Shown here one piece after another: positions 54,325 through 63,800 of a DNA stretch of 64,000 bases (positions within the stretch are counted from its first letter, which is position 1; each line of letters begins with the position of its first letter). The stretch is taken from NCBI GenBank assembly GCA_033856275.1, contig JAWVFJ010000026.1:1-64000 (forward strand), written 5' to 3'. A model generated the notes under the pieces. The model ran no database searches. It saw only the letters and a list, made by a program, of their open reading frames with translations, and was not told the origin of the DNA. A program made the position numbers and the translations under genes. The DNA is from VRUE01 sp033856275 (GTDB lineage: Bacteria; Actinomycetota; Thermoleophilia; Solirubrobacterales; 70-9).

Positions 54325-54732
54325 GTGCCAGTCGTAGACGCATCGGTCCTCGTCACCGTCCTTGCCGGAGCCGAGCACGCGCGCTGGGCGGAAGCGCAGC
54401 TCTCGGAGAACGGCGTGCGTGGCTCGCTCTGGGCGCCTTACTTGATTGACGCCGAGGTGGGCCATTCTCTGCGTCGACGAGTAGGGGCTGATCAGTTGCA
54501 GGCGAATGACGCCCGTGCGGCTCTATTTGACCTCGCCCGCTTTCCCCTGCGCCGAATCGCTCACTCGGAGCTGCTCGACAGGGCATGGGCCCTGCGGCAC
54601 AACCTCAGCTTCTACGACGGTCTCTACGTAGCGCTTGCCGAGCGGCTTGAAATCCCACTTCTGACTCTCGACAGTCGCCTTGCCAAAGCCGCCGGCGCCG
54701 CGACGCCGATTACGGTGTTGACCGCTTCCTGA
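54325..54732 (+). CDS. vapC: VapC-type PIN-domain toxin ribonuclease
   Basis: A 135-aa PIN nuclease with the full acidic set: Asp5 (VVDASVLV), Glu44 (DAEVGHSL), Asp98 (FYDGLYVALAE) and Asp116 (LTLDSRLA). VapC toxins cut RNA, often initiator or other tRNAs, when the antitoxin is lost. GTG start. Its 3' end overlaps the convergent GT2 by 23 bp. Confidence 0.9.
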   Translation: MPVVDASVLVTVLAGAEHARWAEAQLSENGVRGSLWAPYLIDAEVGHSLRRRVGADQLQANDARAALFDLARFPLRRIAHSELLDRAWALRHNLSFYDGLYVALAERLEIPLLTLDSRLAKAAGAATPITVLTAS

Positions 54733-55603
54733 GCTGCGAGGCCTTGGTGATGCCGAGACTGACGGCGAGCTTGGCGCCGATGCCGGCGTAGACGGCTGCA
54801 TTGACGATTGGGTTGTGCTCGGGGGCATCAAAGTGGCGGTAGAAGCGGCCCATGCCGCGGTGGAAGGCGATCTCCTGTTTTGGCGCACGGCGCTTGCCGC
54901 TGGAGCCGCCCTTGACGTGCAGGGCCACCCCGGCTGGCTCGTAGAAGACCTTCCAGCCGGCTTGCCAGAAGCGCCGGCACCAGTCGAGGTCCTCCATGTA
55001 GAGCCAGTAGCCCTCGTCGAGCAGGCCGACCTCGCGCACCGCGTCGGCGCGACAGAGCATGAAGGCGCCGTTGACGGCATCGACCTCGCCGGCGTCGTCA
55101 TCGCCGAGATGGGTCGCCCGGTACTGGCTCAGCGCCTCCCCGGCACCGTTATTGCGGCCCAGGCCTGTGAAGTGGGCCAGGGCGCTGAGCGGGGTGGGAA
55201 AGGAGCGCTTGCAGGCGTGGTCCAACTCGCCCGACTCGGTCACCAGCTTGCAGCCGACCATGCCGATCCGCTCGTCGGAGCGCAGCCGCGCCAAGGCGGC
55301 ATCGAGCGTGCCCGCGTAGACCTCGGTGTCTGGATTGAGCAAGAGCACGGCGCCCGCCTCGTCCTCACGCAGCACGACGTTGTTGGCTGCTGAGAAGCCG
55401 ATGTTCTCCCGACGGATCAGCCGAACGACAGGGAACTCACGCTCGACCATGTCGGGAGTCGAGTCGGTGCTGCCGCTGTCGACCACGGTCACCCGCATCG
55501 TTCCCTTTGCCGGGTGCTCCTCGAGCGAGCGCAGGCAGCGGCGTAGCAGCTCTTCGGCACCATGGCTGACAATGACCACCTCTAGGTCGAGCGGGACGGA
55601 CAT
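54710..55603 (-). CDS. GT2 glycosyltransferase, rhamnosyltransferase-like
   Basis: A 297-aa GT-A enzyme with VVIVSHGAEELLRRCL, VVDSGSTDSTPDMV, GFSAANNVVL, LLNPDTEVYAG (metal site) and GLLDEGYWLYMEDLDWCRR. Same subgroup as those at 42.9 and 49.6 kb. Located next to the priming transferase, so it may add the second sugar, probably rhamnose; that order is an inference. Confidence 0.87.
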   Translation of the reverse strand: MSVPLDLEVVIVSHGAEELLRRCLRSLEEHPAKGTMRVTVVDSGSTDSTPDMVEREFPVVRLIRRENIGFSAANNVVLREDEAGAVLLLNPDTEVYAGTLDAALARLRSDERIGMVGCKLVTESGELDHACKRSFPTPLSALAHFTGLGRNNGAGEALSQYRATHLGDDDAGEVDAVNGAFMLCRADAVREVGLLDEGYWLYMEDLDWCRRFWQAGWKVFYEPAGVALHVKGGSSGKRRAPKQEIAFHRGMGRFYRHFDAPEHNPIVNAAVYAGIGAKLAVSLGITKASQLRKRSTP

Positions 55604-55614
55604 TGCTGGATTCT

Positions 55615-57111
55615 CTAGTAGGCGCCTTCGCCGCGGACGATTGCCCGCGGCGTGCGCAACAAGATCGCCAGGTCGCCGGCGACGGAAAGGTTGTCGAGGT
55701 AGTCGCGCTCCATCGCCAGCCGCTCCTCGAAGGTGAGGTCGCCGCGGCCGTAGACCTGCATCGGCCCGGTCAGACCCGGCTTCACTGCGAGTCTCGCCCG
55801 CTGGCGCTCGTCATAGAGGGCGACAACCGCCTCCTCCTCGGGTCGTGGCCCGACCAGCGACATGTCGCCCTTGAGCACGTTGATCAGCTGCGGCAGCTCA
55901 TCGAGGCTGGTCCGTCGCAGGAACCTGCCCGCGCGGGTGATGCGCGGGTCGTCGCGGATCTTGAAGGCGGGCTCGTCGAGCTTCTCCAGGTCGACCAACT
56001 CCCCCAGCTTCTCCTCGGCGTCGGCGACCATGGTGCGGAACTTCAACATCGTGAACGGTACGCCGTTCTTGCCGGCGCGTTTCTGGCGGAAGAAGACCGG
56101 CGTGCCGGAGTCGAGCACGATGAAGAGCGCGATCGCGACCAGCAGCGGCGAGAGGATCGTCAGCATCAAACCCGAGATGAGCAAGTCCAGGCCGCGCTTC
56201 AAGGCCAGGGTCGAGCGCGGCGGGTCGGAGAAGCGGAAGTCGAGCACCGGAAGCTCGGCCAGTCTGTTGAGCTCGATGCCGGGGCCCAGCAGCCCGTAGT
56301 GCTTGGGCAGGAAGGTGAGGCCGAGGCCCGCCGCCTTGCACTCCTCGATCAGGTGCTCGACGTCACGCTCGCCCATCTCCTGCTCGGCGACGACGACGCG
56401 CTCGACGTTGTGCTCCCGAGCCACCCGCGAGATCTCTTCGATCGAGCCCAGCCGCGGCAGCGCGGCACGGTGGTCCTTGTCCCGCGGCGCTGAGAGATAG
56501 CCGACCAATCGCAGGCGTGCCTCCGGATGGGTGGCGATTCGCCGGGCGACCACATCGGACAAGTTGGCTGGACCGATCACGAGGCCGATCGCTACGCCGG
56601 TCACGCGTTGCCAGGCGAAGCGCAGAACCGCGCGGGCCACGAAGCAGGCCAGGACGGCGCCGATCCCGACGATGATCGCGCTCTTCGCCGAGAGGGGGCC
56701 GGCTGGACTCAGCCACAAAAGGCCGTCGAGCACGATCGTGCCGAGGGCGCTGGCGGAGATGAGCGAAGGCAACTCGTCGAGTGTGCTGTGGCGGATGCGA
56801 CGGTGATCGTTGTCGTAGAGGCCGTGCAGCTTCAGCACGAGCAGCCAGGCGGGTGTGAAGAGGACAGCCCAGAAAAGCTTGGCCACGTCCGTGGTCGACG
56901 TAACGGCTGTGGCAACGCAGAGGGCCGCGAAAATCGCCACCCAGTCGCCGGCTGCGAGCAGGCGTCGCAGCATGGCGCCGCGCCGGCGCGAGCCGCTCGG
57001 CCCGGTTAGCCCCAGCCGGCTCGCCATCTCGGTCGGGGCACGGGGGGCCGAGTCGAGGGCGGTCGGGATTGCCGTGGCGCTCCGTGCCTCGCCTGTGGCC
57101 CTCTCATTCAT
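55615..57111 (-). CDS. Polyprenyl-phosphate glycosylphosphotransferase (priming transferase)
   Basis: A 498-aa WbaP/CpsE-like enzyme that puts the first sugar-phosphate on undecaprenyl phosphate. Four N-terminal transmembrane helices (about 50-160), a Rossmann-like middle domain, then another helix (GLDLLISGLMLTILSPLLVA) and the catalytic domain: PVFFRQKRAGKNGVPFTMLK, RTSLDELPQLINVLKGDMSL and VGPRPE. ATG 57111 overlaps the ligase stop as TGATG and is preferred to ATG 57138. Confidence 0.92.
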   Translation of the reverse strand: MNERATGEARSATAIPTALDSAPRAPTEMASRLGLTGPSGSRRRGAMLRRLLAAGDWVAIFAALCVATAVTSTTDVAKLFWAVLFTPAWLLVLKLHGLYDNDHRRIRHSTLDELPSLISASALGTIVLDGLLWLSPAGPLSAKSAIIVGIGAVLACFVARAVLRFAWQRVTGVAIGLVIGPANLSDVVARRIATHPEARLRLVGYLSAPRDKDHRAALPRLGSIEEISRVAREHNVERVVVAEQEMGERDVEHLIEECKAAGLGLTFLPKHYGLLGPGIELNRLAELPVLDFRFSDPPRSTLALKRGLDLLISGLMLTILSPLLVAIALFIVLDSGTPVFFRQKRAGKNGVPFTMLKFRTMVADAEEKLGELVDLEKLDEPAFKIRDDPRITRAGRFLRRTSLDELPQLINVLKGDMSLVGPRPEEEAVVALYDERQRARLAVKPGLTGPMQVYGRGDLTFEERLAMERDYLDNLSVAGDLAILLRTPRAIVRGEGAY

Positions 57112-59123
57112 CAGCATGTCCATTCCCCGCGCAGGCATTCGGCCTGGGGGTTGAGTTCGCGCGCCTTTTCGAGATCCGTCTTCGCGGCGGCACCTTCTTC
57201 CGTCTCATGCTCTACTCGCGAGAGCAGGTAGTACCACTGCCAGTTGCGGTCCTCCCGTTCGATCGCATGGCCGAAGTGTTCGACGGCGGCGGGGTAATCG
57301 CCCTGGCGCTCGGCGAGCAGGCCGAGCTGCACGTAGGGCGAGGCGGCCCAGGGCTCGATCGAGCGAGCGGTTTCGGCATGGTCGACGGCGGCGCCGAAGT
57401 CTTCCGTGGCTGTGGCACTTTGACTGGCATTGATCTCTCGTTCGACCAGCAGCGGCCCGACCAAAGCGATCGCGGAAATCCAAGCCAGGACTACAGCGGT
57501 AACGGTCAGCCCGAAGCGTCGGCCCTCGGCTTTCGAAGCCCCCTGGCGGCGAGGATTGGCGGCGATCTGATCGCAACGTGCAGCGACGACGACGCCAGCG
57601 GCGAGAAAGAAAACCGCTCCGAACCCAGCCATCTCCCAGAACCAGTCGAAGGCCGCGCCGACCGCGAAGGCCAGCATCGCGGCGAGCAGGGCGGCATAGC
57701 GGTCGCGCTGCGGCTCGGGAGCGTTGCGCCAGGCAGCGAAGGCGCACCAGAGCAACCAACCGACCAGGCCCAGCACGAGGAGGCCGCCCACCACGCCAAG
57801 CTCAGCAAAGGACTCGAGATAGAGCGAGTGCGCATCGTGAACGGGCAGTTCGATTGAACGCAGCTGCTCCCAAGAGAATTGATAGGTGCCCGCCCCATGG
57901 CCGAGGAGCGGCTTTTCGTCGAAGGCTTCGATAGCGACCTTGTAGAAATCGTGGCGTCCCGCACCCGAGAGGTCGGCGAAATGTTCCTGCGGGTTACTAG
58001 GGAACTTGATGTCGGGGCTTGAGAACTGGTCCCAGGCCCGACCACCCACGGCAGCCACCACGGCAATCGCCAGCAGCGCCGCCGCCAGCGCGATCCCCTT
58101 CAGGACCCACGGATTGCGGGAGATTGCCAGGGCCCGGCCGCTCAGCAGGCCCTCCCGACGCTCCTCCCAGCGCAGCGCCGCGAAGAGGACCAGCGAGAGG
58201 ACGATGCCTGCGAGCAGGATCAAGAGCACGGTGACGCCTTGGTCGATATTCGCCTGGTTGCCGAGGTTGTCGGCGAGGCTGTGCCGCGCCTGTACCGCCA
58301 GCACCGCTGGCAGCGCTCCGAGGCCGCCGATCGCAAGGGTGGCAAAGAGCCAGAGCCGGTCGTGGGAGAGCGCGATCAGACAAGTGCAGGCGATCACCAG
58401 GGCGAGCAGGCCGCCGCGCGAGTATGTGAAGTAGAGGCCCAGCAGGCAGATCGGGATCGCAGCGACCGAAAGCCAGCGCATGGCCGACCAGGCGGCACGC
58501 CTGCTGGTCCAGAGGAGAAGGGCAACCCCGATGCCGAAAAGCGCGCCGTTTGCGTTCCAGTAGCCGAGCGGGTAGTCGAGGCGAGGACCGCTGCCAAGCG
58601 AGTTGGCGATATTGAATACGTGCGGCAGCAGGCGGCTGCCGAGCCCGAGCACGGCGACAAGAACAACCGCAACTGCAAGGCCTTCAGCGAAACGTTGGCG
58701 CCTTTCGTCGGTTTGGGCGATAAGGAACGCGGCAAGGAAGAAACCGAGGTAGACCGCAACCCGGTCCGCCTCGATCACGCTCAGCTCAACCGACCCCGAC
58801 CAGAGGGATGAGATTGCACAGAGAAGCGACAGACAGACGATCAGTCCGCCTGCCCAGTACAGCGGTCGCTCTGGCTTCACAGTGGAGCCGGCGCCAAAAA
58901 CCAGCAGGCCCACAACGACCAGCCACACGGCGAGTCCGGCTATGTGACGTCCGCTCACGTCGAAGCCGCCTCCAGCCAGGGCCAGGGCGCCGATCAGAGC
59001 AACTGGCGCAAGCAACGCCGCCGTTTGGTCTAACCTTGCGCGCGATGAACGTCGGGAAGCGCCATCGCCCGGCCCCAAAGCTGGGCCACCTCGCCGCGTT
59101 GATGTCAGTGATTGCTCTGGCAT
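57111..59123 (-). CDS. O-antigen ligase-family protein with TPR tail
   Basis: Up to 670 aa. About twelve transmembrane helices carry a Wzy_C/WaaL-type domain (about 220-440; the loop GAGTYQFSWEQL and HDAHSLYLESFAELGVVGG are characteristic). After a last helix the C-terminus has TPR-like repeats (VQLGLLAERQGDYPAAVEHF and following). It would transfer or polymerise glycan outside the membrane. ATG 59123 overlaps the divergent gene at 59045; TTG 59015 removes that conflict and may be the true start. Confidence 0.8.
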   Translation of the reverse strand: MPEQSLTSTRRGGPALGPGDGASRRSSRARLDQTAALLAPVALIGALALAGGGFDVSGRHIAGLAVWLVVVGLLVFGAGSTVKPERPLYWAGGLIVCLSLLCAISSLWSGSVELSVIEADRVAVYLGFFLAAFLIAQTDERRQRFAEGLAVAVVLVAVLGLGSRLLPHVFNIANSLGSGPRLDYPLGYWNANGALFGIGVALLLWTSRRAAWSAMRWLSVAAIPICLLGLYFTYSRGGLLALVIACTCLIALSHDRLWLFATLAIGGLGALPAVLAVQARHSLADNLGNQANIDQGVTVLLILLAGIVLSLVLFAALRWEERREGLLSGRALAISRNPWVLKGIALAAALLAIAVVAAVGGRAWDQFSSPDIKFPSNPQEHFADLSGAGRHDFYKVAIEAFDEKPLLGHGAGTYQFSWEQLRSIELPVHDAHSLYLESFAELGVVGGLLVLGLVGWLLWCAFAAWRNAPEPQRDRYAALLAAMLAFAVGAAFDWFWEMAGFGAVFFLAAGVVVAARCDQIAANPRRQGASKAEGRRFGLTVTAVVLAWISAIALVGPLLVEREINASQSATATEDFGAAVDHAETARSIEPWAASPYVQLGLLAERQGDYPAAVEHFGHAIEREDRNWQWYYLLSRVEHETEEGAAAKTDLEKARELNPQAECLRGEWTC

Positions 59124-59614
59124 TGGCTTGCTTCCCCGTGCTCGCTCAGGCTGAATGCACGAGCTCGAGCTGTGTCCAGTACACGGACGCTATCCCGAAG
59201 GCCGAAGGCGGAAACACTCCCACGCACCACCATCCGCAAACCCCGGCGAAGGCTTCGAATACCGGCAACGGCGGCGGAGCGGAACCGTCCCATTCGCCGG
59301 GCTCGAAGGAAGCTGGTAGGTCTGAAGAAGGTTCATCTCCGAAAGAAGGGGCGGTCGCCCCGGGCCAGGGTGGTGGCAACACCGGGCAGAGTAGCCCAGG
59401 CACCAGCGCCAAAGGTGGGGCTGAGAAAGCCATGCATCCCGGCAATCAGAGCGTCCCGACTTCGAAGTCCACCGACGGTGGCGGTTCCTCTCCGCTGGTG
59501 CCGATTTTGATCGCGATCGCTGTTTTCGCCGCCATTTCTGTGGCTGCTGTGATGGTCAGGCAGCGGCGCCAGCGCCGTGGGCCTACCGCGACAGCCTCCC
59601 CCGAGGCAAACTGA
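59045..59614 (+). CDS. Secreted low-complexity, membrane-anchored surface protein
   Basis: A 189-aa protein with a signal peptide (LMSVIALALACFPVLAQA), two close cysteines (ECTSSSC), a Gly/Ser/Pro/Thr/Lys-rich disordered stretch (about 55-150) and a C-terminal transmembrane helix (LVPILIAIAVFAAISVAAVM) with a basic tail. The composition suits a mucin-like cell-wall-spanning protein, possibly glycosylated. No domain is recognised. Two bases separate its stop from the hydrolase start, so the two are one operon. Confidence 0.72.
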   Translation: MNVGKRHRPAPKLGHLAALMSVIALALACFPVLAQAECTSSSCVQYTDAIPKAEGGNTPTHHHPQTPAKASNTGNGGGAEPSHSPGSKEAGRSEEGSSPKEGAVAPGQGGGNTGQSSPGTSAKGGAEKAMHPGNQSVPTSKSTDGGGSSPLVPILIAIAVFAAISVAAVMVRQRRQRRGPTATASPEAN

Positions 59615-59616
59615 TC

Positions 59617-60768
59617 GTGGCTCAAGAGCGGAAGCGCCTACATGGGCGAGCGCGTACCTGGATAGCCGCCCTTACGGTCTCCGTCGTCGGCCTTGCATCG
59701 ATGGCTTCGGCCGCGTCAGCGATCCCAGGCGATTTCTGGGGAGTGTCGCCGCAGGCAACGCCAACCGGCGAACAGTTCCAGCGCCTGCGCGCTGGCGGAG
59801 TCGACAGCGTGCGGATTCCGATCCCGTGGAGTTCGGTTCAGCCCTCCGCCGGCACCGAAGCCAATTTCTCCAACGTCGACGCGCTCGTCACCGGTGCCGT
59901 CTCGGCTGGCCTCGATGTGCTGCCCTTCGTCTATGACGCGCCCTCGTGGGCGGTTACGCTCGCCACGGTCCCCGGTTCGGGTGGCCGCTCAAAGGCACCG
60001 CGGACACTGCCGGTGAAGACGGGTGCCCAGCGCACCGCGTGGGCCAACTTCCTCAAGCTGGCGGTTGGCCGCTACGGCCCTGGAGGCACTTTCTGGACGG
60101 CAAACCCGGGACTGCCGGAAAGCCCAATCCGCACCTGGCAGATCTGGAACGAGGAGAACTTCAAGTACTTCGTCGTGCGGCCCAGCCCGTCCGACTACGG
60201 CAAACTCATCAATGTCTCCTATACGGCGATCAAAAGCATCGACCCCGGCGCCAAGCTGATCCTCGGCGGCATGTTTGCCCAGCCTAGGGAGGCGCAGTTC
60301 AAGAGCAAACCGCCACAGGCCTACTTCGCCACCGACTTCCTCGAAGGCGTCTACAAGACGACGCCGGGGGTCAAGAGCAAGTTCAGCGGCGTCGCCCTGC
60401 ATCCCTACACGGCGAACTACCAGCAACTGACCCCGGATATCGAAGCCTTCCGGCTCGTGCTCAAAGAGAACCACGATGCCGGCAAGGGCCTCTGGATCAC
60501 TGAGATTGGCTGGAGCTCGGAACCGAAATCCGCAGGTGACTCCTTCGCCAAAGGGACGAAGGGGCAGGTCACGCAGCTCAAAGGGGCTTTCAACCTCTTC
60601 GTCCAAAAGCAGGTGAAATGGAAGCTGCGGCGGATCTACTGGTTCTCGGTCGACGACCAGCGCGGAAGCTGCAATTTCTGTGGTGGCTCGGGCCTCTTCG
60701 GCAGCGGCTTCGTGGCTAAGAAGTCCTGGTTTGCCTACGTCAAGTTCGCCGGCGGCAGTCCCGGTTGA
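59617..60768 (+). CDS. Secreted clan-A glycoside hydrolase (paralogue 2)
   Basis: A 383-aa exported TIM-barrel enzyme of the same design as 34354-35469. Signal peptide ends near ASAASA; GVDSVRIPIPWSSVQP, acid/base Glu in IRTWQIWNEENFKYF, ALHPYTANYQQL and nucleophile Glu in LWITEIGWS align with the paralogue block for block. GTG start. Likely a polysaccharide lyase-like trimming or release enzyme for the local polymer; substrate unknown. Confidence 0.83.
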   Translation: MAQERKRLHGRARTWIAALTVSVVGLASMASAASAIPGDFWGVSPQATPTGEQFQRLRAGGVDSVRIPIPWSSVQPSAGTEANFSNVDALVTGAVSAGLDVLPFVYDAPSWAVTLATVPGSGGRSKAPRTLPVKTGAQRTAWANFLKLAVGRYGPGGTFWTANPGLPESPIRTWQIWNEENFKYFVVRPSPSDYGKLINVSYTAIKSIDPGAKLILGGMFAQPREAQFKSKPPQAYFATDFLEGVYKTTPGVKSKFSGVALHPYTANYQQLTPDIEAFRLVLKENHDAGKGLWITEIGWSSEPKSAGDSFAKGTKGQVTQLKGAFNLFVQKQVKWKLRRIYWFSVDDQRGSCNFCGGSGLFGSGFVAKKSWFAYVKFAGGSPG

Positions 60769-60806
60769 TCAGCGCCTAGCGATAGCGGGCGCGTAAGATC
60801 AGTGGG

Positions 60807-63800
60807 TTGGCCACCGATGCGAAGAAGAGCGAAGAACTAGGTTCACCTGCTGCTCGCGCCGCCTTGCGGGGGCCCACCCAGGCATCTGACCCGCTAGCGC
60901 CGTTCAGTGCCCCAGTCAGGCGCTGGTTCGAGGCATCCTTCGAGGGACCGACCCCGGCCCAGGTCGGCGGCTGGGAGGCGATCTCCAGCGGCGCCAACAC
61001 GCTGATCTGCGCCCCTACGGGTTCGGGCAAGACGCTCGCCAGCTTCCTCTGGGGCATCGACAAGCTCTCGCGCGAGTCCGATCGCGGCAACGGCGTCCGC
61101 CTCGTCTACGTATCGCCCCTGAAGGCGCTCTCTTACGACATCGAGCGCAACCTGCGTGCGCCGCTGCGCGGCATTGGCGCCGATATCTCGGTTGGCCTGC
61201 GCACCGGCGACACGCCACAAAAAGAGCGCCGGGCGATGCAAAAAACTCCCCCCGACATCCTCATCACTACCCCCGAGTCGCTCTACCTGATGCTCTCCTC
61301 CGGGGTCCGCGAGATCTTCGCCACCGCAGAGGCGGTCATCGTCGACGAGATCCACGCGGTGGCCCAGAGCAAGCGGGGGTCTCATCTGGCGCTGACGCTG
61401 GAGAGACTCGAGCACTTGGTTAGGGCCGCGGGGGAGGACTCATCGGAGCAACAGCGGGGAGGCTCCGCCGAGTCCTCCCCCGCGTCCCTTCAACGGATCG
61501 GTCTGTCTGCAACGCAGCGGCCGTTGGAGCGGATCGCTCAGTTCCTGGTGGGTCCGAAGCGCGAGTGCAAGATCGTCGACGCCGGGATTGCCAAGGAGCT
61601 CGACCTGGAGATCGTCGTCCCGGTTGAGGACATGGCCGAACCCGGGGCTCCAGCTTTCCCCAGCGAAGACGGCAACCCCACGGATGGCGAGCCCCTGGCC
61701 CACGTCCGCTCGATCTGGCCCGCGATCTATCCCGAGCTACTGAAGCTGGTCCGCGAACACACCTCCACGATCATCTTCGTCAACAACCGCCGCGCATCAG
61801 AGCGCCTGGCAAAGCGCCTCAACGAGCTGCATGCCGACAAACCCGAGCAGGAACTCCCAGCGACCGAGCACGCTGGGAACTCGGCTTCGCCACAGGAAAA
61901 CGCCGCGGGCATTGACTCTGGTCTCGAGGAGATAGCCCGAGCGCACCATGGATCGCTCTCACACGAGGAGCGCACCGTGGTCGAGGAGCTGCTGAAGTCG
62001 GGGCAGCTGCCGTGTCTGGTCGCAACTTCCAGTCTCGAGTTGGGGATCGACATGGGGGCGGTGGACCTAGTGATTCAGGTCGAGTCGCCGAAGTCGGTGA
62101 GTCGGGGCTTGCAGCGCGTGGGTCGGGCCGGGCACTCGTTGGGGGAGGTGTCCCGGGGACGGATCTTCCCCAAGTTCCGCGCCGATCTGCTCGAGTGCAC
62201 CGTCGTCGCCAAGCGCATGCGCGAAGGGGCGATCGAGGAGACGGTGATCCCGCAGAATCCACTCGACGTGCTCGCCCAGCAGCTCGTCGCGATGGCCGCC
62301 CTCGACGAGTGGGAGATCGACGAGGTCGAGCGCCTCGTCACCGCCTCGCAGCCCTTCCACGAGCTATCGCGTGAGCAGCTGGAGAACGTCCTCGACATGC
62401 TCGACGGCCGCTATCCCTCCGATCGCTTCGCCGAGCTGCGCCCGCGCATCGTCTGGGACCGCACCGCCGGGACAATGCACGGCCGCAAAGGCGCCCGCTC
62501 GCTTGTCGTCACCAACGCCGGCACGATCCCCGACCGCGGCCTCTACGGCGTTCACCTGCCCGACGGCCGGCGAGTCGGCGAGCTCGACGAGGAGATGGTC
62601 TACGAGGCCCGCCCGGGCCAGACTTTCCTGCTCGGTGCCACCACCTGGCGCATCGAGGAGATCACCCGCGACCGCGTCATCGTCACCCCGGCACCCGGAG
62701 TCCCAGGCGCCGTTCCCTTCTGGAAGGGAGACGGAATCGGCCGCCCCGCCGAGCTGGGCAAGGCGATCGGCGCCTTCGCCCGCGAGGCGGTCTCGCGCGA
62801 GCCCAAGGAGCTGGCGGCCGAGTACGACCTCGACCGCCGCGCCGCCGAGAACCTGGTCGCCTACCTGCGCGAGCAGCAAACCGCGACACGTGTTGTCCCT
62901 TCCGACGAGACGATCGTGGTCGAGCGCTTCCGCGATGAGATCGGCGACTGGCGCCTCTGCATCCTCTCGCCCTACGGGGGCCGGGTCCACGCTGCCTGGG
63001 GCCTGGCGCTCGCGGCCAAGATCCGCGCCGAGCGCGACCTCGAGGCCGACGCGATCTGGTCCGACGACGGCATCGTCATCCACCTCCCCGATGCCGACGA
63101 GCCGCCGCCGGCCGACCTCGTCCTGATCGAGCCCGACGAGATCGAGGACCTCGTCGTCGGCGAGCTTGCCGGCTCCGCGCTTTTCGGCTCCCACTTCCGC
63201 GAGAACGCCGCCCGCTCGCTACTCCTTCCCCGTGCCTATCCGGGCAAGCGAACGCCGCTCTGGCAGCAGCGGCTGAAGTCGCAGAGCCTGCTCGAGGTGG
63301 CGCGTGACTTCCCCCGCTTCCCGGTCGTGCTGGAGACATACCGGGAGGTGCTGCGCGACGTACTCGACCTTCCGTCCCTCGCCGAGCTGCTGCGCGACCT
63401 GCACTCGCGCCGCATCAGCCTGGTCGAGGTCGAGACGCCGACCGCTTCGCCCTTCGCCTCCTCGCTGCTCTTCGACTACGTCGCCACCTACATGTATGAG
63501 GGGGATACCCCGAACGCCGAGCGGCGCGCGGCGGCGCTGGCGCTCGACCGTGATCTCCTGCGTGAGCTGCTCGGCCAGGAGGAGCTGCGCGAGCTGATTG
63601 ATCCGGAGGCGCTGGAGGAGGTAGAGGCCCAACTCCAGCACCGGACCGAGGCGGGACGGGCAGGCGATCGCGACGCCCTGCAGCAGGTACTGCGCAACGT
63701 CGGCGATCTGACTGCTACCGAGTGCGAGGAACGCGTCGCCGAGGGCTACTCGGCCGCATCGATGCTGGAGAAGCTGGTCGACGAGCGCCGCGCCGCGCTG

